This document shows positions 43,655 through 54,920 of a stretch of 64,000 bases of DNA, piece after piece (the stretch's first letter is position 1; every line of letters starts with the position of its first letter). Below the pieces are notes generated by a model. The model saw only the letters and a list, made by a program, of their open reading frames with translations. It ran no database searches and was not told the DNA's origin. This DNA is from JACQGZ01 sp036004665 (GTDB taxonomy: Bacteria; Sysuimicrobiota; Sysuimicrobiia; Sysuimicrobiales; Humicultoraceae). The position numbers were made by a program, and so were the translations under genes. The stretch is from positions 1 to 64,000 of the forward strand of contig DASYRG010000080.1 in assembly GCA_036004665.1 (NCBI GenBank). The letters are read 5' to 3'.

Positions 43655-44056
43655 ATGCGCGTCACCGCCGTGCTCTGCCTGGCCGTCCTGGGAGTGACGC
43701 TCCCGCTGGCCGCGCGGGCTTCCACCGAGACCACCCTGCGGATCGAGATGCGGGAGTTTCGCTTTCTCCCGGCGACGATCCGTCTTACCTTTGGGCGTCC
43801 GGTGACACTGCGGTTCGTCAACAGCGGGCAGCTCGCGCACCAGTTCGATGCGCGATACCTGCGCGGGCTGCCCATCGCGGTCAGCGATGAGAGCACGCGT
43901 GTGGAAGCCCAGGGGCTCGATTTCCTCCGCCTGCAGCCCGGCGGGACAGCGTCTCTTCAGTTCCTCCCGCGCCGGCCCGGGCGATTCGCATTCGCCTGCA
44001 CCATCGAAGGACACCGGGAAGCGGGCATGACAGGAATCATTCTCATCGTGCGCTGA
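43655..44056 (+). CDS. Secreted cupredoxin (type I copper protein)
   Basis: A 133-residue exported blue-copper-type protein. The signal peptide is about residues 1-22 (TAVLCLAVLGVTLPLAA). Copper ligands are His62 in GQLAHQF, Cys115, His120 and Met125 in FACTIEGHREAGM, the normal type I set. It probably carries electrons or holds copper in the envelope. Coupled with the secreted protein upstream, although a hairpin occupies the intervening 43 bases and no SD is clear. The 3' end overlaps the convergent adenine deaminase gene by 14 bases. Confidence 0.9.
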   Translation: MRVTAVLCLAVLGVTLPLAARASTETTLRIEMREFRFLPATIRLTFGRPVTLRFVNSGQLAHQFDARYLRGLPIAVSDESTRVEAQGLDFLRLQPGGTASLQFLPRRPGRFAFACTIEGHREAGMTGIILIVR

Positions 44057-45836
44057 CTGCTCCGGCGACGACGTCGATCAGCTTGTGTGCGCGCACGTCC
44101 ACGAGGCCGAAGTCCGTCATCCCCGCCTCCGGCACGGTGGGCAGCGAGACGAACGAGAGCGTCATGAAGGGAGCCGGCAGGGTGCATCCCAGACCGGCGG
44201 CGGCGCGATGGCACGCTTCGAGCATCGCCTCAACCCGGGGGGCGCGCTCCAGGCTCATCAGGCCAGCCAGCGGCAGCGGCAGCCGCGCGAGCACCTCCCC
44301 CGAGGCGACGACGGCGAAGCCTCCCTGCATCTCCCCCGCCGTCTGCACCGCGGCCGCCATGTCATCATCGTCGGCGCCCACCACCAGCAGGTTGTGATGA
44401 TCGTGGGCCACCGACGACACGAGGGCGCCCCGCCGCAGGCCGAACCCTCGCACAAACCCGCAGGCGACGTTGCCGTTCTTGCCATGGCGTTCCACGACGG
44501 CGAGCTTGAGGAGATCACGGCTGGGATCGGCTCGGATCTCGCCGCCCTGGATCTCCATCACCTCTTCGACGAGGCGGTTGGTGATCTGGTCAGTCATGAC
44601 CTCGATGACCCGCACCCGCACCTTCGACCCGGAGGCGTGCACGGCGAAGTCCGCCGCAGTGCGGCCACGGCTGAGGTGGACGGTGTGCAGCAGCCAATCC
44701 GGATAGTCCGACGGCGGCGGCGCAGCCACCAGCCTGCCCTCCCGGGCGACGAGGCGGCCGCCCACGAAGACCATCTCTGCGCGCACGGGATCCAGCGTGG
44801 GCGTGAGAACGACATCGGCCAGCCTGCCCGGAGCCAGCGCGCCGATCAGGTGGTCCAGGCGAAAGTGCTCGGCGGCGTTGAGCGTCGCCATCTGGATCGC
44901 CGCAACAGGCTGCAGTCCCAGAGCGACCGCGCGGTTGACGTTCCAGTCGATCGCCCCTTCCCGCCGCAGATCGCTGGCGTACTTGTCGTCGGTGCAGAAC
45001 ATGAGGTGACGCGTGGGGAACCCATGTGCCAGGACGCCGCGGATCAGCGCCTCCAGGTTGCGTTCCGTGCTGCCTTCCCGGATGAGGACGGCCATGCCCA
45101 GCCGGAGACGCTCTCGCAACTCCTCAAACGTCAGCACCTCGTGATCGTCAACGAGCCCTCCACTGGCATAGGCCTCGAGCTCGGCCCCGTTCAGCCCCGC
45201 CGCATGACCGTTGGCGATCTTGCCGGCCCGTCGCGCGGCCAGGACCTTCTCCAGATGGTCGTCGCTGAGGGTGAGGACCTTGGAGGGATCCAGCTCGCCG
45301 AGGCTGACGGTCGCGGGATGTGCGAGCAGATGCTGCACGTCGCTCAGCCCGAGCTCGCCGCCGGTCGTCTCCAGACCGGGCGCGGTGGGGACGCGGGAGG
45401 ACACTTCCAGGAACAGCCGGTAGGGCAGCCGGTCCTCCGCGGCCATCAACGCCTCAACGCCTGCCGCACCGGCAACGTTGGCGATCTCCATCGGGTCCAC
45501 GAAAAGCGCGGTCGTGCCTGTGGGCGTCACCACCTCGGCGAGTGATTCCGGGGTGAGCAGGCTGGACTCGATGTGGACGTGCGCGTCGATGAACCCGGGC
45601 ACGGCGAACAGGCCCCCGGCGTCAAAGACCTCGCCGGCCCCGCGGGAGCCCGCGTGCAGCGTCACGATCCTTCCTTCCGTAATACCGAGATCTGCCGGCC
45701 CGATTTCGTCCGTATAGACATTGACCAGCCGGCAGTTGCGGACGACCAGGTCGAGCGGTTCCGCGCCGGACGCCGCGCGGATCTGCCGCTTCAGGGATCC
45801 CAGTGCAGAAGGGTCACTCACGTGAGATGGGCTCAC
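44043..45836 (-). CDS. ade: Adenine deaminase
   Basis: A 597-residue amidohydrolase-superfamily enzyme converting adenine to hypoxanthine. It shows PGFIDAHVHIESSLLTPESLAE (metal-binding HxH), DPMEIANVAG, GHAAGLNGAELEAYASGG, DDHEVLTFEELRERLRLG, the histidine-rich AHDHHNLLVVGADDDDMA, and a typical C-terminal PFMTLSFVSLPTVPEAGMTDFG. Length matches bacterial AdeC. The GTG start overlaps the cupin stop by about 20 bases; GTG 45821 is an alternative. It is the last gene of the minus-strand run with cupin, M14 peptidase, MFS transporter and acsA. Confidence 0.93.
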   Translation of the reverse strand: MSPSHVSDPSALGSLKRQIRAASGAEPLDLVVRNCRLVNVYTDEIGPADLGITEGRIVTLHAGSRGAGEVFDAGGLFAVPGFIDAHVHIESSLLTPESLAEVVTPTGTTALFVDPMEIANVAGAAGVEALMAAEDRLPYRLFLEVSSRVPTAPGLETTGGELGLSDVQHLLAHPATVSLGELDPSKVLTLSDDHLEKVLAARRAGKIANGHAAGLNGAELEAYASGGLVDDHEVLTFEELRERLRLGMAVLIREGSTERNLEALIRGVLAHGFPTRHLMFCTDDKYASDLRREGAIDWNVNRAVALGLQPVAAIQMATLNAAEHFRLDHLIGALAPGRLADVVLTPTLDPVRAEMVFVGGRLVAREGRLVAAPPPSDYPDWLLHTVHLSRGRTAADFAVHASGSKVRVRVIEVMTDQITNRLVEEVMEIQGGEIRADPSRDLLKLAVVERHGKNGNVACGFVRGFGLRRGALVSSVAHDHHNLLVVGADDDDMAAAVQTAGEMQGGFAVVASGEVLARLPLPLAGLMSLERAPRVEAMLEACHRAAAGLGCTLPAPFMTLSFVSLPTVPEAGMTDFGLVDVRAHKLIDVVAGAVSAR

Positions 45837-46221
45837 CGGCCTCCCAGTCGCGCAGCGGCACCGTCCAATCGGTGCGGCCGGGGAGCTTTATCGAGATGTG
45901 GCACATCGGCCCGTCCATGGTCGCGCCGTGCCAGTGCCAGACGCCGCGCGGCACGACGGCGAACCCACCGGGCTCTACGGTGCGCCGCTCACCTTCGGTG
46001 ACGACCACGCACCGGCCCGACACCACCTGCAATATCTGGGCGGACTCGTGCGTGTGCGGCCGGGTGCGTGCGCCACGCTCGAAGAAGACCGCGACCAGTT
46101 CCGATTCCTCGCCGTCCCGATCGGGCTGGTAGAGCACCTGCATGCGCACGGTGCCCTGGAAGTATTCAGAATGTTCTGCCGGATGCGACTGCGCCGCGTC
46201 TACCCTCGTGATCTTCATCAT
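45814..46221 (-). CDS. Cupin-domain protein
   Basis: A 135-residue single cupin. Motif 1 is in RPHTHESAQILQVVSGRCVV and motif 2 in VPRGVWHWHGATMDGP, with histidines suited to metal binding. Similar small cupins occur near purine or aromatic catabolic genes, and their reactions are often unknown. The ATG (46221, or 46218 for better spacing) follows GGGGAGGG. It precedes and overlaps ade, so it may assist or regulate that step. Confidence 0.87.
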   Translation of the reverse strand: MMKITRVDAAQSHPAEHSEYFQGTVRMQVLYQPDRDGEESELVAVFFERGARTRPHTHESAQILQVVSGRCVVVTEGERRTVEPGGFAVVPRGVWHWHGATMDGPMCHISIKLPGRTDWTVPLRDWEAGEPISRE

Positions 46222-46252
46222 GGCCCTCCCCGTCGCCAGGCAGACCCGCCCG

Positions 46253-47941
46253 CTAGAGTTCCACCGACGCGCGCACGACGCCGGCGCGCACGTGGCGGGC
46301 GATCAGCCGGACCACCCCGCCCCGCGGCGCCTGCACCACCCATTCCACCTTCAGCCGGTCCTCCGTCGAATCGCCGACACGCGGGAATCGCATCGGGAAC
46401 GCCGGCTTGTACGCTCGTCCCTCCAGCTGCCCCAGCTCCTCCCGCGGCTTCCCCGTCTCCAACGTGGCGCCCTCGGGCAATTCAATCTCGCAGATTACGC
46501 CGCGCACGACCTTGTTCTCCAGCGCCTTCTTCGTGACGTAGGTGGGCAGCCAGCCGCTGTTCTGCAGCACCAGCCGAATGCGGTAGGCGTCCTCGCCGAG
46601 GGCGGTCCTGGTCGCCTCATGCAGTTCCAACCGGGGCGAGATGAGGAGGTGCCAGAGCAGCCACTGTGGGAACGGAGCAATTTCGCGCTCCAGAAAGGCG
46701 GGAGGGGGATTGCGGAAGGCGTAGAGCTGGTTCCACCCGCCCAGTTCGACGCGGCCGAGCTGCGGGTGCTCGAAGGGGTACCAGGCCACATACCCCTTGC
46801 CCTCGAGCACCTCATCGCTCCACCGCAGCATCTGCCGTTCTTCCTCAAACGGGTGCTCGCGGTACCAATCGATGTACTTGTAGTCACGGAGGCCGGCCTG
46901 GCGTTGCGGGCTCCAGAGCTCCACCGTCCAGCCGAAGATCCCCAGATGGTCATAGAGCCAGTCGGCGAAGACCCCGGTGATGACCTCCTTGGGGTGATAG
47001 CGGAAGTCGTGATAGACGGCGATGTTCGGGTAGCCGGTCACCGCAGTGCCCTTCTCGCCGATCTTCTGATAGGTCCACAGGTCTTCCGCGGGAAAGGCCT
47101 CGTCACTGCGGTCGCTGTAGGGACGCAGCAGCACCCCGCTGTAGGTGTGGAAGGTGACGCCGCCGGTGATGTTGGGGTGGGCGGTGATGAAGGCCACCAC
47201 CGCCTGCACCTCCGGCTCGGAGGTGGGATAGGGCCCCGCCCCGCCCTGCTGCCCCTCCTGGCGCCAATTCATCGGAAAGTTGCGGTTGAGGTCGAGACGC
47301 TCCTTTACCTGCTGGATGGAGATGGTCACCCCGTCGAAGTCCGTCACACCCCCTTCGGGCAGCAGGCGATAGTACTGCCCTCCGCTCTCGGCGGGGTCGC
47401 GCCGGACCAGCAGGCGCGGCTCATCCGGTGAGATCTTCCAGGCGCCGTGAGGATCGGGGATGCGCATCGTGAGCAGCCGCCCGTCCCCGTCCAGGTCCTC
47501 CGGCACCAGACCGCCGATCGGCTCTTCGTCGTGCGGATAGGGACGCGTGCTCGACCGGATGAGCTTGGGGCGGTCGGCCAGCGCCCATTCGGCGCCATCG
47601 GGGCTGATCCGCGGACAGAGGTAGAAGACCCGGGTCTCCAGGCATCGGGTGACATTCGCGTCGGGCCCATAGCCCTTCACCAGCGTCTCCAGGAAGTAGA
47701 GGACGGCGCTGGAGGTCGACACCTCGGTCGCGTGGATGTTGCCGTCGACCCACAGCGCAGGTTTCTCGCGATCGTCGCCTGTCGCGGCGGCCGTCACCGT
47801 GACCAGCCAGATATCGCGCCCTTCAAAACTCTTGCCGAGGCTGGCGAGCCGGACGAGACGCGGGTACTCCTCCGCGTAGCCCTGCAGCAACCTCGTCAGG
47901 TCATCGTAGCGGTAGTAGGTGTCGAAGCGGACCTCAGGCAC
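46253..47941 (-). CDS. M14-family zinc carboxypeptidase
   Basis: A 562-residue M14 metallocarboxypeptidase without an obvious signal peptide. Zinc ligands appear in DGNIHATEVSTSSAVLYFL (HxxE) and a later His in GGVTFHTYSGVLLRP. NRNFPMNW carries the substrate-binding Arg, and a glutamate lies in WTVELWSPQR. A C-terminal domain of about 170 residues extends beyond the core. The GTG start has a GAGGAG SD 9 bases upstream. It lies in the same run as an MFS transporter, so it may release amino acids or process an imported peptide (inference). Confidence 0.9.
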   Translation of the reverse strand: MPEVRFDTYYRYDDLTRLLQGYAEEYPRLVRLASLGKSFEGRDIWLVTVTAAATGDDREKPALWVDGNIHATEVSTSSAVLYFLETLVKGYGPDANVTRCLETRVFYLCPRISPDGAEWALADRPKLIRSSTRPYPHDEEPIGGLVPEDLDGDGRLLTMRIPDPHGAWKISPDEPRLLVRRDPAESGGQYYRLLPEGGVTDFDGVTISIQQVKERLDLNRNFPMNWRQEGQQGGAGPYPTSEPEVQAVVAFITAHPNITGGVTFHTYSGVLLRPYSDRSDEAFPAEDLWTYQKIGEKGTAVTGYPNIAVYHDFRYHPKEVITGVFADWLYDHLGIFGWTVELWSPQRQAGLRDYKYIDWYREHPFEEERQMLRWSDEVLEGKGYVAWYPFEHPQLGRVELGGWNQLYAFRNPPPAFLEREIAPFPQWLLWHLLISPRLELHEATRTALGEDAYRIRLVLQNSGWLPTYVTKKALENKVVRGVICEIELPEGATLETGKPREELGQLEGRAYKPAFPMRFPRVGDSTEDRLKVEWVVQAPRGGVVRLIARHVRAGVVRASVEL

Positions 47942-47962
47942 GTGCCTCGCTCCTCTGTCGCG

Positions 47963-49168
47963 TCACCGCATCCCGCCGGCCAGTTGCACCGCCTCCGGCC
48001 GGGCCCGCAGCCGCCACATCGCCAGACAGCCGAGCGCCGGCCCGGGCGCGATGGCGACAAAAGCGTATCGCCAGCCGACCCACCCCACCAGCACCGGCAT
48101 GAGCCGGATGGAGACCAGGGTGAGAAGGAAGCCCACCGCCACCTGCGCGGTCAGCAGCGTCCCCCGGTACGCGGGATCGCCGAGTTCTGTGACGCTGGTG
48201 GAGAACTGCGCTGAATCCGCGACCACCGCAAACCCCCACGCGAGCGCCACCGTCCACACGAGCGGAGGCGCGGCACCGAAGAGGAGCCCCGCCCCCAGAC
48301 AGCACGCGCCGCTGACCGTCATGGAGAGGACGGTCGTGAGGGTGCGCCCGTACCGATCGGCAATGACGCCGGCGGCCGCGCACCCCAGCCCCCCGGCGCC
48401 GATCGCGGCGAACGCGGCGACCCCCGCCCCCGAGCGCGGATCCCCGCCGCCGGTGATGCGAAAGCTCTCCAAGAGGAAGAGGGGCAGCCAGGCCCAGACC
48501 GCGTAGAGCTCCCACATGTGGCCAAGGTAGCCGAAGTTGGCCAGGCGCAGGGCGGGGTCGCGCCACAGCCGGAACGCGTAGCGCCACTGAAACGGCGGCG
48601 AGGCCACGGCGTACGGCCCCTCGCGGATGACCGTTGCCGCCAGCGCCGCCGCGAGCACGCTGAGCGCCGAGGCGGTCCACATCGTGCGCCGCCAGTCGGG
48701 GGCGCCGAGGGCGTTGAGCAGGTGCGGCAGCGCCGAGCCGACGGTGAGGGCGCCGACGAGGATGCCGAGGGCGGTGCCGCGTCCCCGCACAAACCACGTC
48801 GCCATGATCTTGAGGCCTGGAGGATAGACGCCGGCGAGAAACATCCCCGTCAGGAACCGCAGCGGGATGGCCGCGGCCGGGCCCTCCACCCACAGTGGGA
48901 TCGCGCCGTTGACGACGGCGCCGCCCAGGGCACTGACGGCGAAGAGTGCCCGCGCCGAAACGATGTCAGGGAGATTGAGGAAGGCGCTGCCGAGGGCGCC
49001 GGCGACGAAGCCCAATTGCACCGCCATCGTCATCCAGGCGCGGCCCCCATCGCTCAGATCCCACTCGCGGGTCAGCGCCGGCAGCACCGCCGAGGCCGAG
49101 AGCCACAGGGAATAGGCGAGGAAGACCGCCAGCGACAGCAGGATGAGCACCGTCCAGGGGCGGGACAT
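47963..49168 (-). CDS. MFS transporter
   Basis: A 401-residue protein with about 12 spans. Opening LILLSLAVFLAYSLWLSASAV, then GGRAWMTMAVQLGFVAGALG, is typical of MFS helices 1-2. The loop 2-3-type basic motif is diffuse, but AGVIADRYGRTLTTV carries the conserved DRYGR pattern in the second half. It resembles CynX/NimT or nitrate/oxalate-type families. The substrate is unknown; it lies between the M14 peptidase and acsA with short gaps (21 and 18 bases). Confidence 0.9.
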   Translation of the reverse strand: MSRPWTVLILLSLAVFLAYSLWLSASAVLPALTREWDLSDGGRAWMTMAVQLGFVAGALGSAFLNLPDIVSARALFAVSALGGAVVNGAIPLWVEGPAAAIPLRFLTGMFLAGVYPPGLKIMATWFVRGRGTALGILVGALTVGSALPHLLNALGAPDWRRTMWTASALSVLAAALAATVIREGPYAVASPPFQWRYAFRLWRDPALRLANFGYLGHMWELYAVWAWLPLFLLESFRITGGGDPRSGAGVAAFAAIGAGGLGCAAAGVIADRYGRTLTTVLSMTVSGACCLGAGLLFGAAPPLVWTVALAWGFAVVADSAQFSTSVTELGDPAYRGTLLTAQVAVGFLLTLVSIRLMPVLVGWVGWRYAFVAIAPGPALGCLAMWRLRARPEAVQLAGGMR

Positions 49169-49186
49169 GCCGTCGATCTCCGGGGG

Positions 49187-51142
<1,956 letters not shown>

Positions 51143-51250
51143 GGTTGCCTCCCTGGATAGGGTCTTGGGGCAGCAAGAGAATTCGTCGCACGACGCCGGC
51201 TTCTCCTCGCAGGGCTTGCCGGTTTCTGGCGTGCGCGGCGGGGCAGGGAT

Positions 51251-51264
51251 GGCACCGGGGTGCC
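51251..51264. promoter_or_regulatory. Inverted repeat GGCACC-GG-GGTGCC upstream of the CoxM-type gene
   Basis: Six-base perfect arms with a 2-base centre, ending 18 bases before ATG 51283 in the acsA/coxM divergent gap. It could be an operator; nothing else supports it. Confidence 0.3.
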
Positions 51265-51282
51265 GCGTAATCGTCAGCGACC

Positions 51283-52164
51283 ATGATCCCCGCGCCCTTC
51301 CACTATCATGCCCCCCTGACCGTCGCCGAAGCCCTTCGCCTCCTCAAGGAGCACGGCGCTGAGGCGAAGCTGCTCGCCGGTGGCCACAGTCTCCTTCCGT
51401 TGATGAAGCTGCGCCTGGCCGCCCCGGCCCACCTGATCGATCTCGGCCGCATCCCCGACCTGCGCGAGATCCGACGGGAAGGTGAAGGCGTGCGCATCGG
51501 CGCGATGGCCACGCACTGGCTGATCGAATCCTCCGACCTCGCGCGGGAGCGAGCCCCCCTGCTGCCCGAGACCGCGGCCCAGATCGGGGACCTCCAGGTG
51601 CGGAACGTGGGCACAATCGGGGGCAGCGTGGCGCACGCCGATCCCGCCGCCGACTATCCGGCCGCAGTGCTGGCACTGGAGGCGACGCTGAGGGCGGAGG
51701 GGCCGAAGGGCCGGCGGGCCATCCCGGCCGCCGAATTCTTCACCGGCCTGTATTCGACCGCGCTGGCTGCCGAAGAGATCCTTGTGGAGATCATGGTGCC
51801 GGCGCACCCTACCGTGCCGGGGAGGGGCGCCGCCTACCTGAAGTTCCCTCATCCAGCGTCCGGGTTCGCGGTCGTGGGAGTAGCGGCGGTGGTGCAGCTC
51901 GATGGAGAAGGCCGGTGCGAGCGCGTCCGCCTCGGCGTGAACGGGGTCGCCCCCGTCCCCTACCGCGCGCAGGGGGTCGAGGACCGTTTGACCGGCCAGG
52001 CCCCAACCCCCGAGAGGCTCGCGGAGGCGGCAAAGGCGGCCGCCGAAGGCGTCGACGTCAACGCCGACACCTTCGCTTCCGCAGAGTACCGGACACACCT
52101 GGCGACGGTATTCGCCAGGAGGGCCCTGGCCGAGGCCGTCGAGCGGGCCCGCTCAGGTCGGTGA
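51283..52164 (+). CDS. FAD-binding (CoxM-type) subunit of a molybdenum hydroxylase
   Basis: A 293-residue medium-chain subunit of the xanthine dehydrogenase/CO dehydrogenase family. FAD motifs are LLAGGHSLLPLMKLRLA and VRNVGTIGGSVAHADPAAD. It would pass electrons between a 2Fe-2S small subunit and FAD. Large (molybdopterin) and small subunits are normally adjacent, but none is in this window, and the next gene runs the other way. The missing partners must be elsewhere, or the gene is a stray. A C-terminal CO_deh_flav_C-like segment (VAAVVQLDGEGRCERVRLGV) is complete. Confidence 0.88.
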   Translation: MIPAPFHYHAPLTVAEALRLLKEHGAEAKLLAGGHSLLPLMKLRLAAPAHLIDLGRIPDLREIRREGEGVRIGAMATHWLIESSDLARERAPLLPETAAQIGDLQVRNVGTIGGSVAHADPAADYPAAVLALEATLRAEGPKGRRAIPAAEFFTGLYSTALAAEEILVEIMVPAHPTVPGRGAAYLKFPHPASGFAVVGVAAVVQLDGEGRCERVRLGVNGVAPVPYRAQGVEDRLTGQAPTPERLAEAAKAAAEGVDVNADTFASAEYRTHLATVFARRALAEAVERARSGR

Positions 52165-52191
52165 GCTAACAGCTAAGGCAGAAAGGCGCCG

Positions 52192-54369
52192 TTATACGCG
52201 CGCGGCTTCCCGCCGCCTGGACGGAGAGCGATGGAGCCGGCGCGGCGCAGCGAGCTGCGGTGCTGGAGTGATCCGAAGGCCCATCCGGTACAGGACATAT
52301 GGGGGAAGGTCGATCGTCTCGCTGTGGACAACGGTGGCCTCGTGGACCACCGGACTGGTCCAGGCCGCCAGCCGCAGCGGCACCCCCTCGGGCAGAGGCG
52401 TCGGGAAGAGCACCAGAGCGCCGCGCTCGCTGACGTCCTGGGTGACGCCCCAGATCTCCTTGCCGTCCAGCTGCACGCGGATCGGCAGATGCCACCGCCA
52501 GCGCTGCGCCCGGCGGCGGTTGAACCGGAGATCCACCGCTCCGATCGGCCGGCCGACCTCCTGCAGAAATCTCCGCTGCGCAAAGAGGATGACGAACGTG
52601 GCCAGGAAGTCGCGGATCTCCGGGTGGATGCCGCGTAGATTCAACCCTACGTGGGTACCGTTGTCCGTCTCCCGCTGGAAGGCCACCTGCCCTTCCATGC
52701 CGATACGGTCGTCGAACCAGAGGAACTGGATCCAGACGCGTGTCGCCTCCAAGGGTGCCTTAGGCACGACCAGCCCCGCGCCCTCCTCGTGCACGTCCAC
52801 GAGGACACCCACACCCACATCCCCTTCGTCGCTGGCATAGCGGACGGGGATCGCCACCGGCACGCGGTAGAGGCCCCGCCGCTCGACCTTCTTCAGAGCG
52901 AACCAGATGGCCCAGATGGCCAGCCAGATGTTGAGGGTCGCCCACAGCATGGTGAAGACGTAGGCTGGGGCGTTCGGCTCGATCCCGCCGGCGAAGCGCA
53001 CCGTCCCCAGGTAGACGCCCACGTCGTTCACGAGGAAGACGCCCCAGACAGGGACGATCACGCGCCACGGCGGAGCGTCGCTCTCGGTCTCAAAGGCGGG
53101 ACGGTACCGCCGCCGCACGACCAGCTCGACGGTGCTCTTGATGTAGGTGTAGAAGCGGACCATGGCATAGTGCGCGTCGTAGAGGGCCATGCCGTATCCG
53201 CGCCCGGCCGCCGTGAAGGCCACCAGCATCAGCCCATAGTACACGGCGAAGGGAAGCAGGAAGGCCTCGGGCGCGACGGCCACCGGCAGGACGCCGGTGG
53301 TGAGGAAGATGGCCGGAGTCAGATAGAAGATCGCCTTCTGGAACCCCTCGAAGTAGGAGGTCATCGAGGCCAGGTAGACGACCCGCTGTGCGGCCGTCAG
53401 ACCGGGCAGGCGCAGGGGGTTATCGTAGCGCAAGACCTGCATCGCCCCCTGGCCCCAGCGCAGGCGCTGCGCGTGGTACGGGCCGGCCGTGGCGGGAGCG
53501 AGCCCGTACGCCAGGATATCGTTGTGGTAGGCGGAGCGCCAGCCCCGCGCGTGCAGGCGGATGGAGGTATGCAGGTCCTCCGCCTGGGTCTCCCGGGCGA
53601 ACCCGCCCGCGTCGTCGAGGGCGGTCCGCCGGAAGACGGCGCACGATCCTGAGAAGATCGCTCCGTTGACGCGGTCCCGTCCGGGCTGGATCACCCGGAA
53701 GAACAGCATCTGATCGTGCCACGTCTTTCGCGCTTCGACGTCAAAGCGGTGCTGGTAGGAGTCGACGTTGTAGAAGTCGTGCGCCGTTTGGACGAAGGCC
53801 AGGCGCAGATCATCAAAATACCCGAGAGTGCGATCGAGAAAATCAGGGATGGGCACGTGGTCGGCGTCGAAGACGGCCACGAACTCCGCGGCGCTGCCGG
53901 CCAGCGCCGAGTTTAGCGCCTCGGCCTTACTCTGGCCCATGCCTGGAGCCGCCGCGTACTTCACATCCAGTTCGACGGCCAGCCGCTCGATCTCTGGCCG
54001 AGCGCCCTGATCGAGGACGGTGGTCTGATGCGGGTACTGGATCGCCCGGGCTCCCAGCACGGCGCGGCGCACCAGCCAGACGGGCTCGTCCGCGGTGGTG
54101 ATGAACAAGTCCACTGTGAGCCCGGGGGGCGCGGGAGGGGCGACCCGACGCGTCAGTCGCCACGTGGTGAAGAAGAACATCGCGGCGGAGAGCAGCCCGT
54201 AGGCCTCGGCCGTCCAGACCGGGATGGCCAGCCACAGCGCCTCCCGGTTCAGCGTCGCGGTCAGCCGCCAGGTCAGGTAGTAGGCTCCCGCCGCAAGCGC
54301 CGCCACGGAAGCGGCCCGGATGATCCATTCGCGCGCGGGAACAGAGGAAGGCCCGATGCGGTCCATCAC
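52192..54369 (-). CDS. Membrane glycosyltransferase 2 (cellulose-synthase-like) with two PilZ-like domains
   Basis: A 725-residue inner-membrane processive-type glycosyltransferase. Two N-terminal spans, then a GT-A domain with D-x-D (Asp168/Asp170, VFDADHVPIPDF), the ED motif (265, TQAEDLHTSI) and QRLRW (301-305, the QxxRW motif), then more spans. The C-terminus holds two PilZ-like units. The first (about 500-600) has VDVHEEGAGL, with the usual Ser replaced by His. The second (about 615-715) has the complete RxxxR and DVSERGAL pattern, fitting c-di-GMP binding. BcsA-like, but no bcsB, C, Z or D genes are here, so the polymer is uncertain. Confidence 0.88.
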   Translation of the reverse strand: MMDRIGPSSVPAREWIIRAASVAALAAGAYYLTWRLTATLNREALWLAIPVWTAEAYGLLSAAMFFFTTWRLTRRVAPPAPPGLTVDLFITTADEPVWLVRRAVLGARAIQYPHQTTVLDQGARPEIERLAVELDVKYAAAPGMGQSKAEALNSALAGSAAEFVAVFDADHVPIPDFLDRTLGYFDDLRLAFVQTAHDFYNVDSYQHRFDVEARKTWHDQMLFFRVIQPGRDRVNGAIFSGSCAVFRRTALDDAGGFARETQAEDLHTSIRLHARGWRSAYHNDILAYGLAPATAGPYHAQRLRWGQGAMQVLRYDNPLRLPGLTAAQRVVYLASMTSYFEGFQKAIFYLTPAIFLTTGVLPVAVAPEAFLLPFAVYYGLMLVAFTAAGRGYGMALYDAHYAMVRFYTYIKSTVELVVRRRYRPAFETESDAPPWRVIVPVWGVFLVNDVGVYLGTVRFAGGIEPNAPAYVFTMLWATLNIWLAIWAIWFALKKVERRGLYRVPVAIPVRYASDEGDVGVGVLVDVHEEGAGLVVPKAPLEATRVWIQFLWFDDRIGMEGQVAFQRETDNGTHVGLNLRGIHPEIRDFLATFVILFAQRRFLQEVGRPIGAVDLRFNRRRAQRWRWHLPIRVQLDGKEIWGVTQDVSERGALVLFPTPLPEGVPLRLAAWTSPVVHEATVVHSETIDLPPYVLYRMGLRITPAPQLAAPRRLHRSPSRRREAARV

Positions 54370-54396
54370 GCCCTACCTGCCCAACGGAGAGAGGTT

Positions 54397-54909
54397 TTAG
54401 GCGGGTTCTTCGCGCCGCCCGTACATGAAGATGCTGTAGTCGAGGTTCTGCGCTTCCACGCCCAGCTGGCGCAGCATCGCCATCGCCTGCGCCCGGTGGT
54501 GCACCTCGTGGAAGCACAGTTGGGTGGCGACGTCCGCAGGGGTCACCGTGATAATGATCCTCTTGCCCCGCTCCGTGACCGAATACTCGAAGGGGCTCTC
54601 CCAGTCGGTGATCTCTGCCAGGGTCCGGGCGGTCTGCGGCGCCTGCGCCGTCCAAGCCGCCTCCAGCTCGGCGAAAGTGGGCTGTCGCTGCACGCTGATC
54701 GGCCACTCCTCCCGCGGCGGCACCGTCTTCCGCTGCAGACGGGTAGTGTAGAGCCACTCCGCCCTCGCCATCTCGACCATCGTGGCCTGGAGCGTATGGT
54801 GGGCGAAGGGAAACTCGTGGGTGTACTGCGCCTGGGTGAGCGGGCGGATCCAATCGAAGAGTTTGGCGCGGGCTTTTGTCAGGTAGTCGTAGACACGGAC
54901 GAAATTCAT
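54397..54909 (-). CDS. DinB-family protein
   Basis: A 170-residue four-helix-bundle DinB/YfiT-type protein. It has MNFVRVYDYLTKARAKLFDWI and histidines in FAHHTLQATMVEM and CFHEVHHRAQAMAMLRQLG, giving the metal-binding triad. Family members include thiol transferases and damage-inducible proteins; activity is not assignable. ATG 54909 is chosen for GGGAGGGAGCG upstream; ATG 54924 would overlap the epimerase stop (ATGA). It lies between the epimerase and the GT2 synthase on the same strand. Confidence 0.88.
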   Translation of the reverse strand: MNFVRVYDYLTKARAKLFDWIRPLTQAQYTHEFPFAHHTLQATMVEMARAEWLYTTRLQRKTVPPREEWPISVQRQPTFAELEAAWTAQAPQTARTLAEITDWESPFEYSVTERGKRIIITVTPADVATQLCFHEVHHRAQAMAMLRQLGVEAQNLDYSIFMYGRREEPA

Positions 54910-54920
54910 CGCTCCCTCCC

